Shown here: one piece after another, positions 1 to 11,608 of the stretch
How the letters are laid out: every line of letters begins with the position of its first letter
Numbering within the stretch: the stretch's first letter is position 1
Assembly (NCBI GenBank): GCA_020809705.1
Contig: CP085827.1
Coordinates: 5,890,001-5,954,000 of the forward strand
From: Calonectria ilicicola
Taxonomy: Eukaryota > Ascomycota > Sordariomycetes > Hypocreales > Nectriaceae
Direction of reading: 5' to 3'
DNA length: 64,000 bases
Program-made: the position numbers and the translations under genes
The notes under the pieces: model-generated
What the model was told of the DNA's origin: nothing
Databases searched by the model: none
What the model saw: only the letters and a program-made list of their open reading frames with translations

Positions 1-218
1 GTCGAGTTTTGTACTAGAGGCGGATGTAAAATGAAGGGTTTTGTATCGCAATTGAGACGGTATCTGTAAGAGGTCATCCAGATTATTACTTACTCGGCCT
101 TTCCTATAATAGCTTCTAATACGTGGTCGTGGTGTTGAGGTTTTGCAGAGAAGTGCTAGATCTTCTAAATCCTCGCCTATTTAGGTTACAAAATGACACC
201 CCCAGCAAACTAGGTTCA

Positions 219-298
219 GGTGGCTTGGCCGAGTGGTTAAGGCGTCAGACTTAAGTTCTGATCACGAAAGTGTCGCAAGTTCGAACCTTGCAGTCACC
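219..298 (+). tRNA. tRNA-Leu (anticodon UAA)
   Basis: The acceptor stem GGTGGCT (219-225) pairs with AGTCACC (292-298) with one G-U pair. The anticodon stem TCAGA/TCTGA (245-249 and 257-261) encloses a 7-nt loop with anticodon TAA at 252-254. The T arm GTTCGAACC is canonical, and the 80-nt length with an extra variable arm is what class II tRNA-Leu needs. No intron is present. Confidence 0.95.
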
Positions 299-1414
299 AT
301 TCCTTTTTGCCCTTCTTTTGTTGTTACAGTATGCTTGAAAGTTTATTTGCTTTTTATGATCCTAACGGCCGTAGTAACTTTGCATTTCGTCGTATAACAA
401 CTAGCTACCTTTGTATTATGGAGGATGTTCTCTCCGTATATTAGTGTCAAAAGTGCGACAGTGCGGCAAGGATTCAAATTAATCATTCAGCTTGATGATC
501 TCGTGTTAATTAGTCTCAATGCAAGTGGAAGCCTCCACCTCCTGATTTTGCTTTAATGTCGACAATGAGGTCAACCTTGCACATGAAACTGTAAGGCTGT
601 GGACCTAGGGGATCAATCAGAGCTACATGCGCTAGTGCGCCCACAACAGCATTATATAGTGAACGCAGACAAACAGTTCTACTGTTCGTCAAGTTGAAGT
701 CCTGCATAGAGAACAGAGATCTACGTTGGTCCCCATTGGTGCGTCACCCTAGTCGTGAATCCAGTTCGTTACAGGGAGCTATTGCCTCTATCTCTGCTGT
801 TCCTTCTTGAACGTCTTAGGGGCTGTTGTGCCTCAACCTCTCAGGGTCATCCCTGCACAACGCGGCCGCCTCCACAGCCGCCGGGCCACAGCTTCACGCA
901 GCCTTACAGATAGGAAGGTGGATATGCTCAATACTGTAGTAGCTTGGCGGTACATTGTGCATGCGCTACGCTTAGTCCACTTTTGGGCATTTTTGCCAAA
1001 ATCACAATGATAGACTACTGGCGTTGGACCTGCACCCCACTGTACCGTACTGTACACTCTCTGTTAAAGGGTGTACTTCGTGCAAATGAAACAGAATCCG
1101 TACTATATCCCATATGGCACGTGCATTTTAAAGCCCAGAATTGTTTGGTGGGGGAGGAAGCCGGTTCCACACATAGCTGTACAGGATCCGAAGATGCGAG
1201 CAATTGTACAAATGCATTCACATGGCCTCGTTCTTCCAATAAGAGATGGGGTCTAAGCGCCACCAAGGCCAACTCGGCCAGGCTTGCAGATGGCCACGTA
1301 AGTGAGGCTGTGCCCTGCGCCCATACACAAAAATGTCAGCAGCATCTAACCCCGCATCTGACAACTTTCTCAAAACTTTGCCCTTCTCTAGCCCAGGCTA
1401 TCCCAGCATTTACC
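299..1414. other. intergenic, no supported gene
   Basis: This is the spacer between the tRNA and the NACHT gene. Short open stretches occur on both strands but none has a recognisable domain, signal peptide or splice pattern. One open frame runs into the NACHT gene's first exon in the same phase, but the upstream part is not family-like. Confidence 0.5.
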
Positions 1415-4400
1415 ATGGCTTTGGTAGTCTCATCTTCGTCTGCTGGAGCATCTATAAGCCCTGAAAAGAGTATCGAAGATGCCATCAAAAGTTTCGAGAG
1501 TGTGCTGACGGATGATGAACGTAAAGAGCTGCGACACAACAAAGTTATCCTAAATGCTGATGAAACCATGGTATTTACTGCTCGGCTAGACGCTCGTGTC
1601 CGGTCCAGAAAGGGTAGTAGTCTCGCCTCTCGATTGCACATCGTTCTGGAATCTGTCCGGCAATTTTCCGCCATTATTGACACATTCGTTTCTTCTAACC
1701 CAACCATTGCTGCTCTAGTTTGGGGCAGCGTCAAGTTTGCTATGGAGGTAAGTATTATGGAAAAGTACATGTACAGTTCAATCATCTAAATAATTTGAGC
1801 TTGTGGCAAATCATATATCCTATTTTGAAGGACTGTCCAATCTTTTTATGGACCTCAGCACTCTATGTCCGCGATTTGCCGAGTATCAGGCTCTGTATCC
1901 AACATCTCCAAGACTCCAGAATGCTCTTTGCAACTTCCATGCTTCAATTATCCGCTGCTGTCAGCATGCGGTGGAAGAATTAAAACGTCCACGTTTGTCA
2001 TCTGATACACCATCGATCACGGTACACCTGCTAAATTTACCAAAGGGCAGCAAAAGTTCATCAGTTACCTGTTAAAATCCTTTCAAGAAGAATTTAAACC
2101 TGATAGAGAGGATATCCAAAGGTGTAGCGATGAGGTGAGAAACGAAATTTGTCTTGCTAAGGCACAGATCGATGCTCAATATCAAGAGCTGCAACGGAAA
2201 GAAGCAAAGGCGACTAAGAAGCGGATCGGCGTTCTCATGTCGCGAACCAATAACATCGACAAGCTCAAGGCACAGCTAAGTCAATATGAATCTAGTATGT
2301 TGTTTCTATTTTAAAAGAAATAAATATTCATTTTATTGTAGGAAATCAAAGAGAGCAGCTACTTGAATCTTTGTCATCGTATGACTATCGTGCCCCGTAT
2401 GCATATGCTTGTAGACAGCGACATTTCAGTACAGCAAAATGGATATTCTCAACTATGGAGTTTAATAGCTGGAATAGTAAGACTGGTCCATCTTTGCTCT
2501 GGTGCTCTGGGAAAAGTAAGTTAAAAGATACTTCAGTAGTTAATTATACTGATACCATATTAGTTGGGTCAGGAAAAACAATTATTACGTTAGTCCACCA
2601 AATTCCAATCATCGAAGAGTATTGTTATAATTATTAATACACCTGGCAGTGCAAGCGTAATTCAACACATACTAAAGGAAAAGAGTAGAAATGACTCTAT
2701 TACTTATTTCTTTCTTCAATACAATAATTCACAATCACTTAAAGCCGAAACCATCATACGGTCTCTCATCAAGCAATCATTAAACCTTGCCAGACTCCCC
2801 AAGAAAATAGAAACCATACTAAAGAAAATGAAGCATGATGCATTTTCTGATCTTGGGGAGCTAACGGATCTTCTACGACAAATAATAATGCCATCGAGGG
2901 TTTTCTATATATTTCTTGACGGCGTGGATGAGTGCGACCCCACAGAGCGACGGACACTTCTTGATCATTTATCGTTACTTATCAAGTCTACGTCATGCTT
3001 AAAGGTTTTTTTAGCCAGCCGCGAAAGCTTGTCTTGGGAATTTGGAAAAAGATTCCCAAATATGAATCGCATTTCAACGGCATCAGATGGGGCATATGAC
3101 GACCTTAGCTTGTATATTGAAGAAGTCCTCAAGGAACGGCTAGAGAATGATGATCTCACAATAAGAGACCCATCTATCTTCGAAGAGGTACGGAATTCAC
3201 TGACACAGCGTGCAAATGGAATGTAAGTAATCATCAACTTGCCTATAGTGAGTCTACTAATTATTGAAAAGGTTCCTCTGGGTTACATATCTAATCCAGG
3301 AGCTTTGCAGCTCAATCCGTGATGATGATATCTTGGAAGCTCTTCATCAGCTACCTAGGGACTTAGAGGAAACTTTTGAACGGGCACTTTCTCGGATAGA
3401 GCCTGCGCGAAGAAACATTGTTGCCAACAGAATTTTCCCGTGGGTAGCCGTGGCTAAGCGGCATTTAACCCTCGATGAGCTATGCGAAGCTATATCTACA
3501 GAGATCGGTCAAGAATATTCAAAATCCAGCCAGCTGGTTAATGGTATAGATCGCGTTGTGTCGTGGTGTGAGAATCTGGTGCGCATTGATGAAGAGAGTA
3601 GAACGGTCCAGTTTGCGCATCGAAGTGTCTACGATTTCATGACTGATAAATGTACCAAGCCCGAGTTTGCGGTCTTTTGTGTCGATCTTAAGGAGGCTGA
3701 TCACTATGCTGGCGAAATATGCGTCACGTATCTTCATTTCAACGACTTTAAGACAACTTTGGCTCGACGATTGAAGACAAGTCGCCCTATAATACCAGCG
3801 GCTATAGTGCCGGCTGTCCTTGGTCCTGAACGGAAAATATCAAAAGTGACCTCAAGTATCATCAATTTACGTTCCAAGTATCACAAGAGCATAGCGAACC
3901 AAGATGTTATGGGAACTTTGGCGAGATATGATACTGCCAGTAAAGACGTCGATACATTATATGATTCGCATGCTTTCTTAAAATACGCAGAAGAATACTG
4001 AATCTACCATACTACGAGATTTCAAGAGGGTAGGTCTACAACTTGGACGTTATGGCAAAATGCTATTACGGACGGCCATGCGCTGGCGCAGAAGCCTTGG
4101 CTTGGGCTAGAGTTCAACACAAGCCGACCAGAAATACTAAGTTGGAGTTGTGACGCCAGTCACTACGCTTTGGTCCGCCTTCTCAATGGCTATGGTAGTA
4201 TTTCGAAGTCAAAAATAAGCCGAATAATGGCAGCATCAGCAGCAAAAGGCGATGTTGAAATATTAGACATTTTCCTTGAGAAGGAAGAATCAGTATACGA
4301 TATGAGTATGGTCCTTCAAGCTGCTTCCGAGGGTGGCCATCTGGAGGTTGTAGATCGATTACTTGCTGCAAAGGCCGATATTAACGCTGCTGCTGCTACT

Positions 4401-4700
4401 AATGGCGGCCGTACTGCCCTTCAAGCTGCTTCCGAGGGTGGCCATCTGGAGGTTGTGGATCGATTACTTGCTGTAAAGGCCGATATTAACGCTGCTGCTG
4501 CTACTAATGGCGGCCGTACTGCCCTTCAAGCTGCTGCCAAAAGTGGCCATCTGGAGGTTGTAGATCGATTACTTGCTGCAAAGGCCGATGTTAATGCTGC
4601 TGCTGCTAATTATGGCGGCCGTACTGCCCTTCAAGCTGCTTCCGAGGGTGGCCATCTGGAGGTTGTAGAGCGATTAAAGCAAGCTGGAGCTAATATATGA
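1415..4700 (+). pseudogene. NACHT-ankyrin STAND (NLR-like) gene with an in-frame stop
   Basis: Fungal STAND proteins act in non-self recognition and programmed cell death. I reconstruct seven exons: 1415-1747, 1800-1992, 2046-2294, 2342-2515, 2564-2588, 2650-3222 and 3272-4700. The phases close to 992 codons. The ATG at 1415 has a good context (taccATGg). Exons 1-3 encode the helical N-terminal domain that precedes NACHT in this family (SSNPTIAALVWGSVKFA). The Walker A motif GKIGSGKT is split by the intron at 2516-2563, and a Walker B-like IFLDGVDECD lies near 2905-2940. FLWVTYL follows at 3272, and ankyrin repeats occupy 4314-4697. TGA at 3999-4001 sits where I expect a conserved Trp (EEY-stop-IYHTTRF), and the same frame stays open for 232 more codons. 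The product would be 758 residues without ankyrins unless the stop is read through or is a sequencing error. The 25-nt exon and the 61-nt intron at 2589-2649 are inferred. Confidence 0.8.
4314..4697 (+). repeat. tandem ankyrin-coding repeats, 105-bp period
   Basis: Three full units start at 4314, 4419 and 4524, and a partial one starts at 4629. Each encodes a 35-residue ankyrin unit (LQAASEGGHLEVVDRLL...). The copies are nearly identical at DNA level, differing at a few bases (for example Ala/Val after RLLA, and SEGG versus AKSG in unit 3). Such near-identity in NLR sensor domains points to recent unit duplication or gene conversion. Confidence 0.9.
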
Positions 4701-5842
4701 AACGGAATGGATTCTTGATTTGGGTGAAGCACAAATAAGGCCACGATCGTATTACGGAATGAGCTCACGCCCGCGAAGCGAGAAGTGAGCAAACTACCAA
4801 CACGAAGGGGCGTTTGCATATAAAACCACATCTACAGTTATAATAGGGTGCAATTCAGGCAGAGTAGTATTTATTGGCTTTTCAGATTGTAATCCACCAA
4901 AACTATTATCTAGTGGTTAGGCCTCGAACTGTCCCCCATTTTCTTCAGACTATTACAGAGGAGAGTTCAATGGGATGAAGGTAATTTATAATTAGCTATC
5001 TATCAAAATTTTCTTACAACGGTCCCACGACCAGAGGATGCCAGACTTGTCTATATCTTTCTTCATAGCCCCTCCTTTCCCAATTGCTTGTACGCCGCTA
5101 ACTAGCTTTTGCCACATTTATTCACTTGCAATGTACCTACGAGTAACATGATGGAATCATTTACGTTCCTGTGTATCAAGCTATCTCGCAACGAAAACAC
5201 TTGAACCCACATCATGCAACCTTATCAGAGAAACTACCTCAGTGAAGCCTAGCACGAGATGGTCAAGCTTAGTCTAGGTAAAAACAGCTCTACTCATGCT
5301 GACTCAGGGAAGCTCAGGCATACTCTACAAATATAGCAACATATTAAAACTTGAGTTCAGTCACCTAGTTTAGTTGTAAGATCCGACTGCGATCGGGGGG
5401 CCTTGGTCGGTAGGTCAAGATTAGTTGGTACAAACAGATCAAAAAAAAAAAAAAAAGTCGTGCCAAAATAAGTTGGGTCAGTGCGACCAAAGTCTCACCC
5501 CACGAGGTCACCTACGACTACCCCATTGCTTTGATGACAAGTGCCGTTCAATCCTCCAATACAGCAGCTGATCAAAGGGGAGTAATGGGTAAACCCGGAA
5601 TATGGCGTCGAGTTCCTGAAGGCTAGCCTAAAAAAGTAGCCGCCGAGATGTCAGCACTGGCTGGACTGGTTTGCTTATGACATAGCCACAAAATCCCTTC
5701 AATATCCTTCATTTCTATCTCATACAGGAATCTTCGCGTTAGATTTATGCGGCTTGTGCATTTGAACATGTTTAACTCTTGATTCCTCTGTTTCCTTTTA
5801 TGCATATGGCTTTTACCTGCTATCTCTTAGTCTTTTGGCATC
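4701..5842. other. intergenic, no supported gene
   Basis: This spacer contains a 16-nt A-run near 5443-5458. I see no tRNA, element end or coding stretch with domain support. The last few hundred bases presumably hold the MFS gene promoter. Confidence 0.5.
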
Positions 5843-7696
5843 ATGGCAGCGCAAGAGATAGCGAGCATGTTACCTTCGAAAGAAACATCCCAAGAATTGA
5901 TCGTTCAAGGCCCAGTTATACCTTTAGATCAGAGCGACCCTGTCGAAAAAGATGTGAAAGAAGATACAACTGGTCTCCCACCATCCGAGCAGGTCGAAGA
6001 GAAGTACGCGTTTAAGAAAGATCATCGCTTCTGGATGATCTTACTGACGATCGCCTTCTCCACACTTCTTGTTTCCCTTGAGTCTACAGTGGTCGTCACA
6101 TCTCTACCTACCATTGTCGCTGACATTGGAATTGGTGGCGACTACATCTGGGTTACCAATATATATTTCCTCACGAGGTGAGTTTGGCAATTTTTGCCAG
6201 GTAGCTTGGGCGTGGAGCCTTGACGCGCGACACAGTGCCTGCCTTCAGCCGTTGTTCGGCCAGCTATGCAACCTGTTCGGTCGCAAGAGAGTCATGATAT
6301 TCATTTTTGGCGCGTATACTCTAGGCAGCGGGATTTGTGGTGGAGCCAACGACTCGGTAATGCTCATCGCCGGCCGTGCTGTCCAGGGGATCGGAGGCGG
6401 TGGGCTTGGTGTTGTTGGCGACGTCATCATCTCAGATTTGATCCCACTACGCTACAGGGGCAATTATATTGCAATTCTGCTTCTTGTTGCGACTATTGGA
6501 TTTGCTATTGGACCCTTTATTGGCGGGATCATTGTTCAGAGAACATCATGGAGATGGGTCTGTTGCTTTGGCAAGAGCGAATGATTCACGGGCTAACTTT
6601 GCGAGTTCAGGTATTTTATCTCAATCTTCCAATAGGTGGGTTGGGCATGCTTAATTCGTATCTATTTCTGAGTCTCAAATGGGACCGACAAGAGTCCACC
6701 ATGGCTAAACTCAAGCGCGTCGACTACATTGGCAACACCATCATCATTGGCGCCAGCATCTCGATTCTCATCGCCCTCACTTGGGCAGGTCCCGTATATC
6801 CGTGGTCTGATGCTCACATCCTCGTGCCTCTTCTGGTAGGAGTAGCTGGCCTCGTTGGGTTTGTCGTTTTTGAGGGCTCTGGTATTCCAAAGGAGCCTGT
6901 CATGCCGATCCGCCTTTTCCCCAATCGCACATCCCGAATTGTGTACTTTAACACGTTCCTTAACTCAGTAATAATCATGTGGTGTCTATTTTTTATTCCA
7001 CTATATTTTCAGGGAGTGTTACTATCAACACCGCCTCGATCAGGAGTCCAACTCTTGCCCGTCGCGCTGATTGCCATTCCTGGTGCTGCTGTCTCTGCCC
7101 TCATTCTTTCAAAGTATGGGAAGTTCAAGGCTCTCCATGTTGTTGGTTTTATCCTAATGAGCGGAAGCGGCGGATTACTTGCTCTCTTGAAAGAGGATAG
7201 CCCTGATGCGGCCTGGATTCTCATTCAATTCCTCCCGGCCATGGGGTCTGGGTTGCTGCTCAACACGTTGCTACCAGCGTTCCAAGCTTCTACAGAGGAA
7301 ATCGACCAGGCTGTGGCCACAGCGACGTGGTCATTTATCCGTACGTTTGGATTTGTCTGGGGCACTGCTATTGCGAACGCTATATATAATTCGCACATTA
7401 AAAAATACGCACACTTGATCGACGACGAAGCTGTGCGGCAGCATCTGACCTCGGGTGATGCATATTCGAGCACGACAAGAGCATTTGTACTGCAGTTCCA
7501 ACAACCAGTGAGAGACCAGATCCGCCACGTCTTTATGTTGGCTCTGCGCAGAGTCTATCTCATTTGTCTTGGCTTTGGCGGATTAGCGTCTGTGCTCGCG
7601 CTGTTTGAGAAGGACATTCCACTCCGACAGGAACTAGATACCCAATATGGCATGGAGGAGCAGCGCAAGCAAAATGACAGCGAAAAGGCCAAATAA
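5843..7696 (+). CDS. MFS drug/metabolite exporter (DHA2/14-TM type)
   Basis: This is a plasma-membrane proton-coupled exporter of the major facilitator superfamily. Exons 5843-6177, 6236-6557 and 6611-7696 give 580 residues, the usual size of 14-TM DHA2 proteins. Introns are 6178-6235 (GTGAGT..CAG) and 6558-6610 (GTCTGT..CAG). Splicing restores the family hallmarks FGQLCNLFGRKR, GRAVQGIGGGG (motif C-like), IGPFIGG and WRWVFYLNLPIGG, each lost in one of the unspliced frames. The ~57-residue N-terminal tail is hydrophilic and probably cytoplasmic, before WMILLTIAFSTLLVSLE. It lies 554 bp upstream of the co-oriented AflR-like regulator, which suggests a shared role in metabolite export. The substrate cannot be told from sequence. 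Confidence 0.92.
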
Positions 7697-8250
7697 AATC
7701 ATCCCGTAGGACGATGGTCGTACCGCAATTCTTGTAATAATAGGCGTCATTTGGTCAAAATATCTTCACTCTTGGATGAATTTTTTGAGGACATTACTCA
7801 ACTCATTAGCTTCATTGTCGCGCGCACTGCAGTGTGCTGCGGCGCATTACCACTTAGTGTATAAGTACAAGAAAATAAAGGAAAAAGGGTATTTGAGCAA
7901 GCCACGATTGAAAGAAATGTGATTTCTCAATTTTTGTTTTATTTTGTTGGTCCATAGTGACTTTTTCTCTCAGGATCGCACCATCTATCCTACAATGGTC
8001 TCTGCTGACATGGATGCTCATCCTCCATGATCAATTTAGCAAGACAAGACACGCCTCCGACCAAGTCCGATCTGCCCCACACTCCGCCTCCGAGCAATTC
8101 AGCGGCCGCGCCATCAGCATTGTCTCACTCATCGATCCTCTGCCGAATAGACAAAACTGAAGCGGCTTACATTCGGCTCCGATTTTCGGTGGAATCCAAA
8201 CATCTAAAGAGACCCGCGCGGAGGAAGCGAAAAAGAAAAGAACTCAAGGA
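7697..8250. other. intergenic, presumed promoter of the Zn2Cys6 gene
   Basis: AT-rich just after the MFS stop, then GC-richer towards the regulator. Open frames here (for example from 8027) are shadows of the downstream CDS composition. I see no defined operator. Confidence 0.4.
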
Positions 8251-9576
8251 ATGCCGGCAAATCGACAAGCGTCCTCGGTCCCGCATCCAAACCAGGTGCG
8301 TTCAGCCTGCGAACGCTGCCGCCGCCAGAAACTCCGCTGCACGCGCTCCCCAGCAGAGGCTCTCTCGTGCACGCGATGCACTCGGCTCGGCCTGGCGTGC
8401 CAGGCAGGTCCGCAGCGCCGGATTGGCCGCCCGCCCAAGAGGGACCTCGTAGCCGTCAGGAAAGCTACCGGATCTGTGTCGGCCAACGCCTTCATCGGCT
8501 CGGAGCCGCTCCTGATAGCCGCCACGAACGGGCTTCAGAGCCCCGTCTATCTCTCCCAGCTGCAACTCCTAGACGACACGCTCCTTGATGACACCATTCT
8601 TCCGGGCTTTGATTGGCCTATGGCGTGCCATTCGGGGCTGGGTCTCGCATCTCCCTGGGGCTTGAGCCTGCCCATGGAGTGCTGGCCCGCCGTGCAGGAG
8701 CTCGACGCGCCTCCCGACTGTGAACAGCAGGTTATCAAGCCCAGCGCCCGAGTCTTTGAGATGCTCTCCCGGCTAAACGTAGAGATTCGCAAATGCCATG
8801 AGAACATGGCACGCTTCGAAACTCAACCCAACTTTAGGGATTTCATTTGCGCGCCACACCCCGTCATGGATGGCTACAAAAACATCCAGCTGCTCATGGT
8901 CAACGCTCAGCACTACCTCTCCATCATTAAAGCCCTTCACCGACAGGTAGGAACCCAGCCAATCACTAAATCCGATCGGTCTACTTCCCCAGACATTATC
9001 TCGATGAATATTGACCCGTCAATATCCGGATCAACCACTCCGTCGTCGGACGCAAATTCCCCCGGAGCTGCAGCGCCTTTACCAAAAACGCTCGACTCGC
9101 CCACGATATTTCTCGTCATATCATGCTACGTCCAAATCGTCAAGCATATTGAAATCATCATCAAGATCCTCTATGACTCTGTCAACGACCCCACAACAGA
9201 GCCCCTCGGCCGCGCGCCCATGGCCTACGCCGATGTGCCCATTGTCGAGGCGTCCTCTCAGTTCATTATGTTCTTCGAACTCGTGCACCACGTCGTCGCA
9301 CAAACAAATCTTGTCCTAGGTCTGCCCAGCAGATGGACCGGAAGAAGCGGATGGACGGGTATTCTCTGCTCCCCACGCTTCCGCGCCATGGTCAATGCTG
9401 AACTCGGTTCGGTGGAGGGTCTTTGGACAGCCCGCCCGGCTCGGTTGCTGGAGTTGATCAAAATGTCCAAGGAAATATTTATCGAAGTGTCTATGCTGGG
9501 AATAGAGCCTGAAAATCCACTGAGCGCTGATTTGTCGAGACTGGAAGAAAATGCAAATCCCATGCCTTGGCGTTGA
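8251..9576 (+). CDS. Zn2Cys6 transcription factor, AflR-like
   Basis: A 441-residue intronless binuclear zinc-cluster regulator. The cluster CERCRRQKLRC...SCTRCTRLGLAC lies at about residues 20-50 with the CX2CX6C..CX2CX6C spacing. It is followed by a basic stretch, RRIGRPPKR, that resembles an AT-hook linker. The rest is predicted helical with Ser/Pro/Thr-rich linkers near residue 250 (SGSTTPSSDANSPGAAA), then FLVISCYVQIVKHIEII, which resembles the C-terminal part of the AflR family. I chose the ATG at 8251 because the zinc cluster starts soon after it, as is typical. It sits just downstream of an MFS exporter, the arrangement of a cluster-specific regulator, but no biosynthetic core enzyme lies within 10 kb. 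Target genes are unknown. Confidence 0.88.
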   Translation: MPANRQASSVPHPNQVRSACERCRRQKLRCTRSPAEALSCTRCTRLGLACQAGPQRRIGRPPKRDLVAVRKATGSVSANAFIGSEPLLIAATNGLQSPVYLSQLQLLDDTLLDDTILPGFDWPMACHSGLGLASPWGLSLPMECWPAVQELDAPPDCEQQVIKPSARVFEMLSRLNVEIRKCHENMARFETQPNFRDFICAPHPVMDGYKNIQLLMVNAQHYLSIIKALHRQVGTQPITKSDRSTSPDIISMNIDPSISGSTTPSSDANSPGAAAPLPKTLDSPTIFLVISCYVQIVKHIEIIIKILYDSVNDPTTEPLGRAPMAYADVPIVEASSQFIMFFELVHHVVAQTNLVLGLPSRWTGRSGWTGILCSPRFRAMVNAELGSVEGLWTARPARLLELIKMSKEIFIEVSMLGIEPENPLSADLSRLEENANPMPWR

Positions 9577-10117
9577 ACGCCATGACCCCACTAACCTAAC
9601 CCATATGCCAGTCAGCTTCATTTACTGACATGAATAATTCACATGAAGACACTCCCACATGCTGAGGCTACGGCAGCTGGGTTTTTACAAAAAGCCCTGT
9701 GAGATAGTCATCATGTTCAATCCCTCTCCTAAACTAGCGCCATTAATACAGTAGATTACGTCATTTAGGTCTGCCAACCACGACATGTGTGAGGTGCTTG
9801 ATTGAGGAACACGGTGGGATTCAATTAACTAGGGGCCAACAACACTCAAGATAACCCATTCTGATTGAGGAGAATCTCAGGATACAGAGGATCGAGGACT
9901 AAGAGGAGTGCTCCTCCAAGTGCAACTCGGACGGCAGCAGGAATAACTCTACTCTAAAGCATTCTACAAACCATGAGTGATCAGAACACCCGTCAAAGAA
10001 AAACAAAGCTGTCTCTTTCAATAAAAAATCTGTGCATGGTCGTGTCGTCGTTATGTTGTACAATAATTAGGAAACCAAACCCAAAACTCCAATCAAAAAT
10101 CCAGAATGTTGCCTCGC
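9577..10117. other. intergenic, convergent 3' ends
   Basis: The region lies between the 3' ends of the plus-strand regulator and the minus-strand 2EXR gene. I see no coding evidence. It presumably contains both 3' UTRs. Confidence 0.5.
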
Positions 10118-11608
10118 CTACTTGCGAGGAATCGAGAATGTAAAGTCAAACGGTTTTCCTCCCGGGACGCCAAAGACAAAAGAAAACGCTCCCTCCAAGT
10201 CGATAGTAGCATGTTCCGGCACAGGAACCGATGTCATTTGAGGAGAAGACCGGCGAGTCCTCCATGCGCCATGATCCTCAGAGGAAGCTCGCTTGTTTCG
10301 ACCCTTCTTTGTCGGTGTCGATGGTGCCTTCTTCATTCCGCTATCCTGGCCCACAGTCCACTCACACGCCAAGACGCCGAATTTGACTTTGTTAGGGTTC
10401 TTGTGTTTGTTCAGTTTGCTCTCCTTTGCGTACCGTACAAATCGGTCTTGGAGCCATGACATGGTGTCAAAGACATTAGATTTGATGGTCCAGCTCTGGT
10501 CGTCAACCTCGTAATAAGTCCTATTTCCGCCCTCAAATTTAGCCACAGGTGGTTTGGCTAGCGGTTTGTCAGCATTGTTCGTGTCAGGTTCCACGAACAG
10601 ATCTAACGAACCATTTGCCTGTCCCTCATCGGCTTTGCATTCATTTTTCCGAAGGATAAAGTAATCCACAAAGTAAAAGCGCTCAAGATTAGGGAGATAC
10701 TGAGCAAGGAACTGGTAGAGATGGTTGGGATAATCGATCTTATCAGAAGCATGGTGAATCTGTCCGCAAACTGAACAGCGATTTGGCGAATGCTTCTGAT
10801 GCCACTTGTGGCAGAAGCGCACAGCAACATTGCGGATCTTGTCTAGCCCTGCACATTTAAGTGACTTCGTGAAGCGAAAGTTGTCCTCGAAAACATCTGG
10901 GGGTACGTATTCCAGGTAAATGATGTCGGATGAGATGTCAAGGCTGATCATTCGGCCACCATTCAATTTCAGCGTGGCTGGTCGAGACAGCAAACGCTTT
11001 ACGACAGATGCCGATTCGTTGCAAGTGACGGAAAACTTGGTGAGCTCCTGGTTAAGCGTCGTGTGGTACGAAACATCGGCTTGCGGGGTTGGGTAGAGAG
11101 GTGAGAGATCAGCAGACACAGTCGATGTGAAACGGGTTTCACGTTGGATCTCTAGAGTAAGGGGATCCAGGTCCTTCTCGTCATCGGATCCGTTGTCAGA
11201 AGAGGTAGAAGAGGCATGGATAGGTCCCAAGCTCTTAGCCCACCACTTTCCGGAGCTGGTTTTATCCTCAGACTGGATCTTGAGGAAATGCATGCCGGGA
11301 GTTGCCAGAGTGTTTTCCCAAATCTGATAGCGAATCTCCGCTGGGAGGCGAGCGAACGGAGAGAACTCCCGACAGCGCAGCGGGATGTCGAACTTGACCG
11401 TCGACCCCATGGTCACCTGCTTGGCAGCTGGTGGTGGAAGACCCAGGGCGTCTTGAGCGGAGAGGGCTCGCAGGTGAAAGCCAGGAAACTCGCAGGTGCT
11501 GGCAACGGAACCGACAGAAGCCATGTCGAAAGCGACAGTGGTGCCCGAGATCACAGTCAACCGGGGGTTCGCCTTGGGCGCTAGGCTGACAGAGTCGGGG
11601 GAGAGCAA
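10118..11608 (-). CDS. 2EXR-domain protein
   Basis: An intronless protein of up to 496 residues. The fungal 2EXR motif lies at about residues 80-100 (FSPFARLPAEIRYQIWENTL) and is followed by the long variable body usual for this family. A CSVCGQIHH segment could bind metal, and LPNLERFYFVDYFI is hydrophobic. A basic tail (KKGRNKRASSEDH) could act as a nuclear signal. The family is large in Pezizomycotina and its function is essentially unknown. The start is uncertain: Met29 (MASVGS) and Met67 (MGSTVK) are also possible, and the first 28 residues have no recognisable feature. Confidence 0.8.
   Translation of the reverse strand: MLSPDSVSLAPKANPRLTVISGTTVAFDMASVGSVASTCEFPGFHLRALSAQDALGLPPPAAKQVTMGSTVKFDIPLRCREFSPFARLPAEIRYQIWENTLATPGMHFLKIQSEDKTSSGKWWAKSLGPIHASSTSSDNGSDDEKDLDPLTLEIQRETRFTSTVSADLSPLYPTPQADVSYHTTLNQELTKFSVTCNESASVVKRLLSRPATLKLNGGRMISLDISSDIIYLEYVPPDVFEDNFRFTKSLKCAGLDKIRNVAVRFCHKWHQKHSPNRCSVCGQIHHASDKIDYPNHLYQFLAQYLPNLERFYFVDYFILRKNECKADEGQANGSLDLFVEPDTNNADKPLAKPPVAKFEGGNRTYYEVDDQSWTIKSNVFDTMSWLQDRFVRYAKESKLNKHKNPNKVKFGVLACEWTVGQDSGMKKAPSTPTKKGRNKRASSEDHGAWRTRRSSPQMTSVPVPEHATIDLEGAFSFVFGVPGGKPFDFTFSIPRK

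Noticed and set aside
944..1414. Longer N-terminus for the NACHT gene
   Set aside because: The frame is open upstream but non-family-like in composition; the ATG at 1415 has a good context and begins the recognisable domain.
2594..2650. Apparent frameshift in the NACHT P-loop region
   Set aside because: A 61-nt intron at 2589-2649 (GTTAGT..GCAG with a TTAATAC branch-like site) restores the frame and joins GSGKTIIT to ASVIQHIL, as expected for the family.
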